Source: Pannonibacter sp. SL95
Lineage (GTDB): Bacteria > Pseudomonadota > Alphaproteobacteria > Rhizobiales > Stappiaceae
Length of the DNA stretch: 64,000 bases
NCBI RefSeq assembly: GCF_026672425.1
Contig: NZ_JAPPRC010000006.1
Coordinates: 1,447,927 to 1,511,926, forward strand
Direction: 5' to 3'
Shown here: positions 9,907 through 19,376 of the stretch, piece by piece
How positions within the stretch are numbered: the stretch's first letter is position 1
How the letters are laid out: each line of letters opens with the position of its first letter
Translations under genes and position numbers: made by a program
The notes under the pieces: generated by a model
The model's database searches: none
Seen by the model: only the letters and a program-made list of their open reading frames with translations
Told to the model about the DNA's origin: nothing

Positions 9907-10683
9907 CTAGCCGGAGATGCCGAAGACCTGGTGCAGGAGCGCCCCGACCGCCCAGGCGATGCCCGCGGCCGACATGCCGATGGCGGTCGTCTCCAGCCCG
10001 CTGGTGAGCCAGCCGCGCGTCGACCAGAGCGACTTGATCGAGCCGATGACGAAGAAGGTCAGGGCGGTGAGAGCCGTCCCGATCAGCGCGGCCGGTTCCA
10101 CAACCAGTCCGGCAAGGCCTGCAAGATAGGGCAGGAGCGGAATGCTGCCGCACAGCACGAAGGCGGCAAAAGTGGACAACGCGGCCGCGCCTGCGCTGCG
10201 GGGCACGTCGCCGATGCCATATTCGCCGCTCATCATGGTCTCGATCCAGACCTCGCGGCGGGAGGTGATAAGGCGGACCAGCTGTTCAAGCTCCGCGCCA
10301 TCAAATCCCTTGGCGGCAAAGATCTGCCGGATCTCTTCCCGTTCGCCGTCCGGAGCAAGGTCAATGTGCCGTTCCTCGACGCGGCGGAGCCGGTCATAAT
10401 CCTCCACCTCCGCCCGGGTGCCGGCATAATTGGCGGCGGCCATCGAGAAACCGTCGGCGAGAAGATTGGCAAGCCCGAGGATCAGGATCACGGAGGACGG
10501 CAGCGCGGCACCGACAGCGCCAGCCACAACGGCGAAGGTTGTCACCGCGCCATCGATGCCACCATAGACCCAGTCGCGCAGATAGCTGATGCGCGGGCCA
10601 CGGCCAAGCCGCCGGGCAATGCCCTCCCGGCTGTGATCATGTTCGAGCTTCTGGGCAGGATCTGCAGGAAAAGGCGACGACAT
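9907..10683 (-). CDS. VIT1/CCC1-family membrane transporter
   Basis: 258-aa protein if started at the ATG at 10683. The upstream extension to 10812 is arginine-rich and lacks a ribosome binding site. DWVYGGIDGAVTTFAVVAGA is the first membrane segment with the conserved D-G-x-V-T-T-F signature. GFSMAAANYAGTRAE is the second conserved block, followed by a glutamate-rich cytoplasmic region with E-x-x-E pairs and three C-terminal membrane segments. Family members move Fe2+ or Mn2+ out of the cytoplasm or into vacuoles. The bacterial substrate here is inferred only. Confidence 0.88.
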   Translation of the reverse strand: MSSPFPADPAQKLEHDHSREGIARRLGRGPRISYLRDWVYGGIDGAVTTFAVVAGAVGAALPSSVILILGLANLLADGFSMAAANYAGTRAEVEDYDRLRRVEERHIDLAPDGEREEIRQIFAAKGFDGAELEQLVRLITSRREVWIETMMSGEYGIGDVPRSAGAAALSTFAAFVLCGSIPLLPYLAGLAGLVVEPAALIGTALTALTFFVIGSIKSLWSTRGWLTSGLETTAIGMSAAGIAWAVGALLHQVFGISG

Positions 10684-10912
10684 TCGGCAACTCGTGGCTT
10701 GCGCGCGCCGCGCGCTGGCGGTTAACTCGTCGCCCCGGCCTTGCGGTCGGGCTGCGGCCTTACCTGTGGTCTTGTAACGCAGGCCGGTGTATAAGCCGCA
10801 GGTTTTCTCCACTTCCCGTGGGGAGAACGAAACAATGTTATCAAGGGAAGGTATCTGGGCCGGACGAAAGACGGAATAGGCACAAGCCCGGACGGTAGTT
10901 GGAGAATGTGTT

Positions 10913-12292
10913 ATGGCGGAGAAGTGGACCCCGGACAGCTGGAGATCAAAACCGATCCAGCAGGTGCCGGATTATCCCGATGCTCAGGCGCTCGCTGATG
11001 TCGAGAAGCGCCTGTCGACCTATCCGCCGCTTGTTTTTGCAGGCGAGGCGCGCGCACTGAAGCGCCAGCTTGCGGATGTTGCGGCGGGCCGTGCTTTCCT
11101 CCTTCAGGGTGGAGATTGCGCCGAGAGCTTTGCAGAACATCACCCGGATCACATTCGTGACTTCTTCCGCGTCTTCCTGCAGATGTCGGTTGTCCTGACC
11201 TATGCCGCCGCCCAGCCGGTGGTGAAGGTCGGCCGCATTGCCGGCCAGTTCGCCAAGCCCCGCTCGTCCAACATCGAGAAGCAGGGCGATGTCGAGCTGC
11301 CGAGCTACCGCGGTGACATCATCAACGATATCGCCTTCACGCCGGAAAGCCGCATCCCGGATCCGAACCGTCTGTCGATGGCCTACCGCCAGTCGGCCGC
11401 GACGCTGAACCTGCTGCGTGCCTTCGCTCAAGGTGGCTTTGCCAACCTCGACCAGGTGCATCGCTGGATGCTGGGCTTCGTCAAGGACAGCCCGCAGTCG
11501 CACCGCTATCAGGAACTGGCGGACCGGATTTCCGAATCCCTGTCCTTCATGCGCGCCTGCGGCGTTTCGCCGGACAGCGTGCCGCAGCTGCGCTCGACCG
11601 ATTTCTTCACCAGCCACGAGGCGCTGCTGCTCGGCTACGAGCAGGCCTTCACCCGTGTCGATTCCACGTCGGGTGACTGGTACGCCACCTCAGGCCACAT
11701 GCTGTGGATCGGTGACCGCACCCGTCAGCCGGACCATGCCCATGTGGAATTCTTCCGCGGCATCAAGAACCCGATCGGCCTGAAGTGCGGCCCCTCGCTC
11801 ACCGCTGACGGTCTGCTGAAGCTGATCGACACGCTGAACCCGGACAATGAGGCCGGCCGTCTGACGCTGATCTGCCGCTTTGGCGCCGACAAGGTGTTCG
11901 AGCATCTGCCGCAGCTCATTCGCGCCGTCGAGCGCGAAGGCCGCACCGTCGTCTGGTCCTGCGACCCGATGCATGGTAACACCATCACCGCTGGTGGTTA
12001 CAAGACCCGTCCGTTCGACCGGATCCTGAAGGAAGTGGAAGCCTTCTTCGCCGTGCACCGCGCCGAAGGCACCCATGCCGGCGGCATCCATGTCGAGATG
12101 ACCGGCCGCAATGTCACCGAATGCACCGGCGGCGCCCATGCGCTCACCGCCGAGCAGCTCGGCGACCGCTACCACACCCACTGCGACCCGCGCCTCAACG
12201 CCGACCAGGCCATCGAACTGGCCTTCCTCGTCGCCGAGAACCTGAAGAAGGAACGCGAAGGCCGCACCGACAAGATGGTCGTCAACGGCTGA
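10913..12292 (+). CDS. aroG: 3-deoxy-7-phosphoheptulonate synthase, class II
   Basis: 459-aa class II (plant-type) DAHP synthase, the first step of the shikimate pathway, joining phosphoenolpyruvate and erythrose-4-phosphate. [10 protein letters not shown], the [16 protein letters not shown] block and the [10 protein letters not shown] metal/PEP site are diagnostic, as is [17 protein letters not shown] near the C-terminus. Length and motifs are complete. A strong intrinsic terminator lies 23 bp downstream, so it is likely monocistronic. Confidence 0.95.
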   Translation: MAEKWTPDSWRSKPIQQVPDYPDAQALADVEKRLSTYPPLVFAGEARALKRQLADVAAGRAFLLQGGDCAESFAEHHPDHIRDFFRVFLQMSVVLTYAAAQPVVKVGRIAGQFAKPRSSNIEKQGDVELPSYRGDIINDIAFTPESRIPDPNRLSMAYRQSAATLNLLRAFAQGGFANLDQVHRWMLGFVKDSPQSHRYQELADRISESLSFMRACGVSPDSVPQLRSTDFFTSHEALLLGYEQAFTRVDSTSGDWYATSGHMLWIGDRTRQPDHAHVEFFRGIKNPIGLKCGPSLTADGLLKLIDTLNPDNEAGRLTLICRFGADKVFEHLPQLIRAVEREGRTVVWSCDPMHGNTITAGGYKTRPFDRILKEVEAFFAVHRAEGTHAGGIHVEMTGRNVTECTGGAHALTAEQLGDRYHTHCDPRLNADQAIELAFLVAENLKKEREGRTDKMVVNG

Positions 12293-12314
12293 GCCGGCTG
12301 ACCGCCGAACCACC

Positions 12315-12350
12315 AAGGGGCAGGCCAATGGCCTGCCCCTTTTTGTTTTT
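12315..12350 (+). terminator. Intrinsic terminator of the DAHP synthase gene
   Basis: An 11-bp stem (AGGGGCAGGCC paired with GGCCTGCCCCT), a 3-base loop and a following TTTTGTTTTT tract. Confidence 0.9.
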
Positions 12351-12376
12351 CTAGCTGATGCGCCGATCACTCCTGC

Positions 12377-12785
12377 GCCGTCCCGGCCTTGTGCCGGGAC
12401 CCGTCAGGGACGCGATGCGATCGGGCAGATGCGGCCGCTCCTTGCTCCGTGTCACCCCGGCCGAGCAACGCGAGAGCCGGGGCCCACTCGTTCGCCGAGC
12501 GGTCATTTCATCCGGCGAGCAGTTCGGCAAACTCTGATCGAATGTTGCCAGGCCTCGCGTCATTCAAACGCTCTGCAAGCGAGTGGGCCCCGGCTCAGCG
12601 CTGCGCTTGGCCGGGGTGACGCCGGTGTTTTGGTGCCGGCTCTCGCGTTGCTCGGCCAGTGTGACGCCAGTGTTTTGCTGCCACGCTCAGGGGCTTTGCC
12701 CCGCCGCCCGCGCAAACACATCCCACGCCAAATCCCCCGCCGTCCCGGCCTCGTGCCGGGACCCGTCAGGGACGCGATGCGACCG
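12377..12785. repeat. Mosaic of REP-like elements with a 47-bp direct repeat
   Basis: A 47-bp segment beginning GCCGTCCCGGCCT and ending with GGGACGCGATGCGA plus three bases occurs at 12377-12423 and again at 12739-12785. Between them, a long inverted repeat pairs about 12450-12491 (CACCCCGGCCGAGC side) with about 12574-12622 (GGCCGGGGTGACG side). The block 12351-12880 has no reading frame with supporting features. It is intergenic mosaic DNA. Confidence 0.8.
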
Positions 12786-12882
12786 AAAAAGCCGCGCCTG
12801 CGAACTAGGTCCCGGCACATGGCCGGGACCGCGCGGAGGGGATGCAAGTCCTTGTGTGACTGCCCCTCCGATCAATGGCGCC

Positions 12883-12989
12883 TTACAGCCGCACCAGTGA
12901 CGGCAAGCCCGTCGCGAGGGCGGGCACCAGCGTCATCGCGGCAATCACCGCCAGCAGCACCAGCCAGTAGGGCAGGGCGGCCAACTCTC
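12883..12989 (-). pseudogene. C-terminal remnant of a TRAP-type large permease gene (tentative)
   Basis: On the minus strand a frame ends at TAA 12885-12883 and its last codons read ELAALPYWLVLLAV followed by IAAMTLVPALATGLPSLVRL. That is a hydrophobic helix and a proline-containing tail resembling the end of DctM-type TRAP permeases. Upstream of about 12989 the sequence turns abruptly AT-rich and no homologous protein continues, so only about 33 codons remain. The family assignment comes from a short match. The truncation itself is the stronger observation. Confidence 0.45.
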
Positions 12990-13128
12990 TGTTATTACTC
13001 AATAAAGACACGAAATACGCCGCTAAAATCAATAAGAAAAAGTTATCAATACTTGCGGAGGTTCTGAATGGAAATTATCAGAGGACGGGCATACCGTAAC
13101 GGCAGCTAAATTGAAGTGGGAGAGAGTG

Positions 13129-13641
13129 ATGGACTACATTCAATCAAAGAGATCATACCGCGAGTATTGCAAAAAAAATGCAAAACAAATGACGGCATTG
13201 AATATCGTCAGTATTGCGGCGATGAATCAATATTCAATTAATTTGGAGGAAATGGATCTGTATGATATGGCCTTGTTGAGCTACATTGATTCAATTGATG
13301 AGGATTATGAGGTGTTGATAGTAGAAAAACTATGCGGAATAAATGTAGGAATGCATAAATCGATTAACAAGATTATCACGAGGGGTGGGTATGGAGTTGA
13401 TCTGATTCTAGAGTACTGTGGTTCTATTGAGGAGATGACTCTTCTGAGAATTTTGTGCTCAAAGTCTGTGCTGTACGCAAGAGCAATATCGCGCCGGCGG
13501 ATCCTTCAAAGAAGTGTTGTGCTTGCTTTGCTGGAATTTAACGATGAGGAAATTAATGAAAACATTGCAGAAAACTACAATGTTTATCTCGCTTCAGATA
13601 TTTGTTTAAGGCTAACGCGGGAGGGCGATTGTCCGGCGTAG
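13129..13641 (+). CDS. Orphan protein in an AT-rich island
   Basis: 170-aa protein of unrecognised family. The ATG at 13129 is preferred over a TTG at 13111 because GGGAGAGAG lies just ahead of it. There is no signal peptide or membrane segment. It is rich in Ile, Asn, Glu and Leu, with short helical segments (LNIVSIAAMNQYSINLEEMD, then ENIAENYNVYLASDI) that resemble HEAT-like helical repeat proteins such as DUF2336, but this is weak. Base composition is far more AT-rich than the flanking genome, which suggests horizontal origin. The chemoreceptor gene follows in the same direction by about 90 bp. Confidence 0.65.
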   Translation: MDYIQSKRSYREYCKKNAKQMTALNIVSIAAMNQYSINLEEMDLYDMALLSYIDSIDEDYEVLIVEKLCGINVGMHKSINKIITRGGYGVDLILEYCGSIEEMTLLRILCSKSVLYARAISRRRILQRSVVLALLEFNDEEINENIAENYNVYLASDICLRLTREGDCPA

Positions 13642-13728
13642 GATTTTTGCTCTAATGGCGCTTGCGGAAACGCAATGTTAATCGAATGCGTGTTGATGTG
13701 GTGGTGTGTTCCTCTAGGGGAGAATGCC

Positions 13729-15417
13729 ATGCGCATAGCAATTCAAAACAGGCTGATACTCGGCTTTTCAGTGATCATCCTCATGATCGGTGTTGTTGCA
13801 ATAGCAAGTATAGCAGAGGTTGCTTCGGTGCGATCAAATCTTAGGCAGATTGCAGAAGTTAATAGCGTAAAGCAAAGATACGCGATCAATTTCCGAGGCA
13901 GTGTGCACGATAGGGCGATTGCTTTGCGTGATGTTGTGCTTGTGCCAACTGCGCAAGAGTTGGAGCTGGAATTGAACTTGATCCGAAAACTTGCGGCGGA
14001 CTATTCGGCCTCAGCTGCGCCGCTCGATCTGATGTTCACTGGAGCCGACATTTCGTCTGAGGACTACAAGATTCTTCAGAAGATCAAAGCTGTGGAAGCA
14101 TTAGCAATTCCGGCCACCCAGGCCGTTATTGACGCCAAGTTGAGCGGAGATGCTGAACTGGCCAAAAAGCTGCTGCTCGAAGAGGTGCGAGCTGAGTATG
14201 TCGAGTGGCTCGCAGTTATCAATGAGTTCATCGACCATCAAGAAGAGGCAAACGCCGTAATCAGCGTTGAGGTAAAGGCGGCGGTTTCCAATTTCACTTG
14301 GATGATGATCGGCGTCACGTCGCTGGCTGCTTTGATCGGGGCTGCGTTTGCTATCTGGAACATTCGTGGCCTGCTCCCTCTGCGTCCACTGACGTCCGCC
14401 ATGAACAAACTGGCGTCGGGTGACCTCAACGCCGAAGTTCCAAAATATCACGGCAATGATGAGATTGGAGATCTGGTGGTATCCTTTGGCAAATTCAAGG
14501 ATGGCGCGGTTGAGATTGAACGTCTGCGAGCGGAATCTCACGCAGCCGAGCAGAACGAGATCGCAAAGCGGAAAGCCGATCTCTTCGCACTCGCTGATCG
14601 CGTTGTTGAGTCGATTGGTGGAATTGCAGCCGAAGTTACAGACGCGTCGCAAACCGTCGAGGCGGCCGCAAAGTCGCTCAGTGCCACCGCATCCCAGATG
14701 CTGGAAAAGTCGGAAGCTGTTGGAAGCGCAGCGTCCGACGCGGCGATGAACGTAGAGACCGTTGCGGCGTCTGCTGAAGAACTCGCAGCATCCGTGAGCG
14801 AAATTCACCATCAAGTAGCTCAGTCTTCGAACGCCGCAGACACGGCACATAATGAGGCGGCTGTTTCGTCCGCTCGCATCCAGGATCTGGCGGTTGCGGC
14901 AACGGCAATCGGTGATGTCGTTAACCTGATCAAAGGAATTGCGGATCAGACGAACCTGCTGGCCCTTAATGCGACGATCGAGGCTGCTCGGGCTGGTGAG
15001 GCGGGGAAAGGCTTCGCAGTTGTCGCCGCTGAAGTGAAGCAGCTGGCAAACCAAACGGCGAAAGCGACTGACGAAATTACTTTGAAAGTCAGTGAAATTC
15101 AGCAGGCCACTGAAAAGACCGTGGGGTCTATCCAGGAAATTGTTCGAACCACGAACGCAGTGAAAGAACTTGCAGTTGCCACGGCGGGGGCAATTGAGGA
15201 GCAGGGTGCGGCAACCCAGGAGATCGCCAGGAACACGCATAGCGCTGCGGGGCGCGCAGCCTCAGTGACGTCAACGATCCAGTCAGTCCGTCAATCTGCT
15301 GAAATGACTGGAAATTCCGCCAATGGACTGTTGACGGCATCCAGTAGGCTGACGTCCAGAGCCGAGGTCTTGAAGGGCCAGATTTCCGCGTTTGTCAAAG
15401 AACTAAAGGCGGGATGA
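13729..15417 (+). CDS. Methyl-accepting chemotaxis protein
   Basis: 562-aa transmembrane chemoreceptor. Start 13729 has AGGGGAG just upstream. TM1 is at about residues 7-28, followed by a helical periplasmic 4HB-type sensor of roughly 155 residues and TM2 at about 188-210. A HAMP segment ([20 protein letters not shown]) follows, then a long coiled-coil signalling domain with the conserved hairpin tip [20 protein letters not shown] near residue 403. It has no CheW-binding pentapeptide-like tether at the end. No che genes are nearby, so it would feed the host chemotaxis system. The ligand is unknown. Confidence 0.93.
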   Translation: MRIAIQNRLILGFSVIILMIGVVAIASIAEVASVRSNLRQIAEVNSVKQRYAINFRGSVHDRAIALRDVVLVPTAQELELELNLIRKLAADYSASAAPLDLMFTGADISSEDYKILQKIKAVEALAIPATQAVIDAKLSGDAELAKKLLLEEVRAEYVEWLAVINEFIDHQEEANAVISVEVKAAVSNFTWMMIGVTSLAALIGAAFAIWNIRGLLPLRPLTSAMNKLASGDLNAEVPKYHGNDEIGDLVVSFGKFKDGAVEIERLRAESHAAEQNEIAKRKADLFALADRVVESIGGIAAEVTDASQTVEAAAKSLSATASQMLEKSEAVGSAASDAAMNVETVAASAEELAASVSEIHHQVAQSSNAADTAHNEAAVSSARIQDLAVAATAIGDVVNLIKGIADQTNLLALNATIEAARAGEAGKGFAVVAAEVKQLANQTAKATDEITLKVSEIQQATEKTVGSIQEIVRTTNAVKELAVATAGAIEEQGAATQEIARNTHSAAGRAASVTSTIQSVRQSAEMTGNSANGLLTASSRLTSRAEVLKGQISAFVKELKAG

Positions 15418-15448
15418 AAGGCGAACTGCCGTTTGCTGTCGATCCAGA

Positions 15449-15488
15449 CTGCCCCCTTCGGAAACGAGGGGGGCAGCCGTGTTTTCAA
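15449..15488 (+). terminator. Intrinsic terminator after the chemoreceptor gene
   Basis: CTGCCCCC pairs with GGGGGCAG around a TTCGGAAACGA-type loop, followed by a weak GTGTTTTC tract. Confidence 0.65.
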
Positions 15489-15539
15489 AGCCTCCCAAAG
15501 ACCTCTGCAAGCTGTAATCTAAAGCGGTTTAAGGCTTTT

Positions 15540-16697
15540 CTATTGAGCTCGCTCAAGTATCCGGCGGGCATCAGCAGGTGTGAGTGCTCTGTGTTCACCG
15601 AGTTCAGTCATTCCGTGGCGCTGTAAAGCAGCGACGATGTGTTCTATTCCCTCTCCATAGATACCGTAGTCGGAGAGGCGGGTTTTGATCCCGAGCGTCT
15701 CAAAAAAATTGCGTGTCGCGTTAATGACGGCATCTATCCGGGCCTCTTCGGTACCGCCAGATATTCCCCAGACATTCGTAGCATATTGTAACAGCTTCTC
15801 ACGTTTGGGGCCTCGTTGATCGTCAAGCAATGCTGGCAAAACCACGGCCAAAGTGCGGGCGTGGTCAGTATCGTTCAGGGCAGTTATCTCATGCGCAATC
15901 ATATGACTGGCCCAATCATGCGGAACTCCTGCCCCAATCAACCCGTTAAGTGCGAGCGTAGCAGTCCACATCAGGTTGGCACGGACTTCGTAGTCAGTAG
16001 GTCTATCGAGGGCAATCGGTCCAAGATCAATCAAAATTCGCATCAGGCTTTCAGCAAAGCCATCTTGAACGCGGGCACCTACCGGATAGGTCAGATACTG
16101 CTCAATAACGTGGACAAAGGCGTCAGCAACACCGTTGGCAATCTGACGGGGCGGGAGCGTATACGTCACTGTTGGATCAAGCACTGAAAATAAGGGATAA
16201 CAGTGCGGACTGAGAAAAGGCAATTTTGCGCCGTTTTCCTCGTGCGTGATTACTGCTCCCGAGTTCATCTCCGAACCTGTTGCAGGCAAAGTCAGAATGG
16301 TCCCAAAGGGCAATGCGCTCTTTACGACTGCTCCCCTTGAAGTCAATATCTCCCAACGGTCGCCATGATGATTCGTAGCCGCGGCGATAAATTTTGTTGC
16401 GTCGATGACCGAACCGCCGCCGACAGCTAGAAGAAAATCAATCCCTTCTTGTGCAATCACCTCAACAGCTTTCATTGCTGTCGCATAGCGTGGGTTGGGC
16501 TCAATCCCACCAAACTCCACGACATGGAAGTCGGCAAGCGCTCTACGCACTTGATTGAGAACGCCGGTTTTTTCAGCGCTGCCCCCACCATAGATAAGCA
16601 GAACTTTCGAATCAGGCGGCACTAGGCCTCCAACTTCGCCGATACGGCCTTCCCCGAAGACGATACGTGTCGGATTCTGGAACGTGAAATTATGCAC
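15540..16697 (-). CDS. yqhD: YqhD-like iron-containing alcohol dehydrogenase / NADPH aldehyde reductase
   Basis: 385 aa if started at GTG 16697, which has AGAGGA nine bases upstream and gives an N-terminus (HNFTFQNPTRIVFGEG) aligned with E. coli YqhD (387 aa). An ATG at 16730 is the alternative. GGGSVIDATKFIAAA is the nucleotide-binding region. Metal ligands are expected in NGVADAFVHVIEQY and in the ASHMIAHEITALNDTDHA segment (Asp and three His). YqhD reduces toxic aldehydes such as methylglyoxal and acrolein with NADPH. There is no YqhC-type regulator beside it. It lies inside the AT-richer island. Confidence 0.92.
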   Translation of the reverse strand: MHNFTFQNPTRIVFGEGRIGEVGGLVPPDSKVLLIYGGGSAEKTGVLNQVRRALADFHVVEFGGIEPNPRYATAMKAVEVIAQEGIDFLLAVGGGSVIDATKFIAAATNHHGDRWEILTSRGAVVKSALPFGTILTLPATGSEMNSGAVITHEENGAKLPFLSPHCYPLFSVLDPTVTYTLPPRQIANGVADAFVHVIEQYLTYPVGARVQDGFAESLMRILIDLGPIALDRPTDYEVRANLMWTATLALNGLIGAGVPHDWASHMIAHEITALNDTDHARTLAVVLPALLDDQRGPKREKLLQYATNVWGISGGTEEARIDAVINATRNFFETLGIKTRLSDYGIYGEGIEHIVAALQRHGMTELGEHRALTPADARRILERAQ

Positions 16698-17026
16698 TTC
16701 TTTGGATCCTCTCTTGCGAACAACAACCATTGATAGGTGTTTGTGGGCGATGTCAACGCTCGATGAGCTTGCAAGTTGCAAAGCACGTATTGCGCTCGAT
16801 CAAGGGCAAAGATGCGATGCGGTCGCGCGTCATGGCATTGTATGCCAAGGACACACTGACAGGGCCGGGCAAGAACCCATAGGCGCGGCGGCACGACGAC
16901 ACTCACTGCCAGCCGCCACGCCGGCGATTTATCGGGCTGTCGCCCTCCCGCACTTATGAGCCTGCGACAATGCGAATGCTAACACTTGCATTTGGTTGGC
17001 CCGTGGAGAGGACGCTGCCCATGACA
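16698..17026. other. Gene-free stretch between yqhD and the SnoaL-like gene
   Basis: About 330 bp with no frame I can support. Short stretches look like decayed coding sequence, for example a plus-strand frame near 16820-16870, but no start, homologous family or continuation is visible. It presumably also holds the yqhD promoter. Confidence 0.4.
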
Positions 17027-17578
17027 TCAGTGGTTTCGCTGATAGGGGAGTGAGGAGTGATGGGTTACAATTTTCAAATGCCCATCATCGGCACGTCTGA
17101 ACTGCATGGTGAATTCGACTTTGACTTCTTTTCCTGTTTTGGCGTCAGTGAAGTAATAGTTACCCATAGCTGTTGCGCTGTCCGAATCGATGAATATCCC
17201 ATTGTTCTCAAAGCGGACCGATGACCATGGTTGTATCGCAAACCCTGCATCCTCAGGGTTGTCGCCGCCTACAAAGTAGCTTAACGCTTGATCCGCAGTT
17301 TCACGGAACTGATCTTCGGACGCTTTGGTCGGCTTGAACAGAACTGTCCCTTCGCTGTAGCCATAGAGGTTGTCGATCAAGTCGGCTGCAACCGTCCGAA
17401 AATCGCCTCCTGACAGGAATTGCCTCCCTATGTCAACTATTCCGTCCGCCCATTTTCTTTCAGTTTGCACTACCTCGTCATGGGAAATCGGAGCATGGGC
17501 AAACGCAGCCAAAGAGGCCGTGTTCAGCAAGAAAAACGATGCCGTCACCAGCACGATCTGACGAAGATTAATTCTCAC
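17027..17578 (-). CDS. Secreted SnoaL/NTF2-like domain protein
   Basis: 183 aa with a clear signal peptide (MRINLRQIVLVTASFFLLNT, cleavage probably after AFAHA). The mature part has KWADGIVDIG, GYSEGTVLFKPTKA, QALSYFVGG, GFAIQPWSSVRFENNG and AMGNYYFTD. This is the conserved set of a periplasmic SnoaL-like family often misnamed phosphoribosyl-AMP cyclohydrolase in databases. The fold suggests a small cone-shaped binding or enzyme domain of unknown substrate. It is divergent from the 496-aa orphan across an AT-rich 150-bp spacer. Confidence 0.72.
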   Translation of the reverse strand: MRINLRQIVLVTASFFLLNTASLAAFAHAPISHDEVVQTERKWADGIVDIGRQFLSGGDFRTVAADLIDNLYGYSEGTVLFKPTKASEDQFRETADQALSYFVGGDNPEDAGFAIQPWSSVRFENNGIFIDSDSATAMGNYYFTDAKTGKEVKVEFTMQFRRADDGHLKIVTHHSSLPYQRNH

Positions 17579-17728
17579 GGTTCACTTTCCTTGTTTTACA
17601 ACTCACGCGCGCTCTATACCAAAGCATGCGCAAACGTAACGTTATATCATTTTGAACATATTGTCAATTTAATCGAATCGTTGCTTTACTAGTGCAGGGA
17701 GGCGGTCAGTTGAGGGGGGCGCGCATTC

Positions 17729-19219
17729 ATGCAGATCAAAGGCAACGCCTATTCGAAATTGGGGGCGGTAAACGGGCTCAAGACTGAGGAGGTCCAGAGC
17801 AGCAAAGCGGCGGGTGGCACGGCCGGAGCAATTGCCTCTGAATTCGGCGCCGCCAGTGTGGTCTCGGTCTCGAAGCAAGGGGCAGCTCAAGCCTCCGGTG
17901 GGATTGAACGTATCCATGCGGCGTTCAAACAACCGCAGTTGTTTGATGCGGTCGTTGATCGTCTCGCGCAGCCATTGAACGGGCGTGTAGATCGTAGCAC
18001 CGTGGCGGGACTGGTTCAGATGGCTTCCGCTGGTCTGGATGACGTGGCTGTTGAAGTGGGTTCAACACTGGGGGCGAAGTCGGGAGGTGTCTCTCGTTAT
18101 CAATTGCCGGCCCATGTAAATGCCGTCTATGACGATGCGGAACAGAGTATTATTGTCCGCGATGAGGTTGTGGGGAGTCCTGAAGGCGATGATGCCGTCT
18201 TGGAGGAGCTTTTCGAGCATATTGCCGCAGTGGTCGCAAATGCGACCGGGGTGGAATATCAGGGCGATATGGGGGCAGTCCTCAAGGCAGTGTCGGTGAC
18301 GTTTGACGATCCAGCGACAATTGAACGTGCCGAGAATGACCTGAACGTTCTTGCCGAAGTGATCAAGGATGGAGAGAAGGTCAGGTTGAGGGCGCAGAGC
18401 GTTGCCGTTCTGCAGTCTCCTCCGCCATACCGGTATGACATAGACGTCTTGTCCGCTAAGGATGCCGTCCCTTACATTCGCGATGCTCAAGTCCATGGCC
18501 TCATATCGGAAAAACAAGGTGACGCGACTGAGAAGAGCTTTGTCAGGCATTTCGGTAGCAAGCCGTCCTTGCAATATATTGAAGTCGACAATGCCGGACA
18601 TGTTGCTTCCGCGCAGTTCGGGGTTCAACCCGATGCGCCAACAGTCACGCGCAAATTGACATGGCAAAAAGAGCATTTTGAGTGGAGGGCTGTGTACTCG
18701 TCAGAACCATTCTTGAACAGAACGGAAGACAACGTTGTCCAAGAGGTGACCGCATCCCGCACGGTGTTGCAGTCGCGCATGGTGGAAAGTCAGAAGAAGC
18801 TGGATAGCATCCATACGAGAGAGGCGAATTTCTCTGTCGAGGTAGCTGTTAGCGGTGGAATACCGCTTTTTGAGAAGGCGGATGCAAAGACAAATGCGGG
18901 CATGAAAACAATTGATGTGAATGGTCAAGAGTACACAATAAAAAATACGGTTCGCCTCGATGAGACAGATTCAAGTACCTTGAAGAGCACATACCAAGTT
19001 CGACCGGGAAATTACTTCCAGATTGTTAGGTATGAAAAATTTAAGGTTACGTCGTCTGACGAGCTCGCTATTCGTGAGTGGAAAAACTCCCGCGATGGAC
19101 GGCCAGAGGCTGATGGCGCGCTGTTCAGAATTCGAAAGTATGAACCAACCGGCGAATCCTTCGTCGGCGCCTTCACTTGGCGGGCAGGAAGCGGCTTTCC
19201 GCCCGTTTCGCCACCTTAA
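17729..19219 (+). CDS. 496-aa orphan protein, possible degenerate peptidase-like domain
   Basis: Not recognised with confidence. The N-terminus (MQIKGNAYSKLGAVNGLKTE) has no signal peptide but is small-residue-rich and flexible, like non-classically exported proteins. Around residues 115-185, an extended strand (SIIVRDEVVG) is followed by AVLEELFEHIAAVV and YQGDMGAVLKAV. That spacing resembles the E-E-x-G-H-x-x-D / D-x-G-D-x-G-A segment of large calcium-dependent surface proteins, but the metal-binding histidine pattern is not intact. The C-terminal half is charged with beta-like segments and ends GAFTWRAGSGFPPVSPP. It is in the AT-richer island and no partner gene is evident. Confidence 0.7.
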   Translation: MQIKGNAYSKLGAVNGLKTEEVQSSKAAGGTAGAIASEFGAASVVSVSKQGAAQASGGIERIHAAFKQPQLFDAVVDRLAQPLNGRVDRSTVAGLVQMASAGLDDVAVEVGSTLGAKSGGVSRYQLPAHVNAVYDDAEQSIIVRDEVVGSPEGDDAVLEELFEHIAAVVANATGVEYQGDMGAVLKAVSVTFDDPATIERAENDLNVLAEVIKDGEKVRLRAQSVAVLQSPPPYRYDIDVLSAKDAVPYIRDAQVHGLISEKQGDATEKSFVRHFGSKPSLQYIEVDNAGHVASAQFGVQPDAPTVTRKLTWQKEHFEWRAVYSSEPFLNRTEDNVVQEVTASRTVLQSRMVESQKKLDSIHTREANFSVEVAVSGGIPLFEKADAKTNAGMKTIDVNGQEYTIKNTVRLDETDSSTLKSTYQVRPGNYFQIVRYEKFKVTSSDELAIREWKNSRDGRPEADGALFRIRKYEPTGESFVGAFTWRAGSGFPPVSPP

Positions 19220-19376
19220 GTCTGAGGCGTTTCGCGTTACGGTGACAGCCGAATTTGAAACCGGTTGCAATTGTCAGGCCCGACTGTCTCGCAGGGCCCG
19301 GTTCGGGGCAACGTTGGTTCACCCGTCTGACGTGCAGTAAGGTGGCAAAACTTTTCCAGTTTTGCACGCCTTCGCG

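Noticed and set aside
12429..13067. Plus-strand frames over the REP mosaic
   Set aside because: Built from repeat sequence, Arg/Pro/Ser-rich, no start signals.
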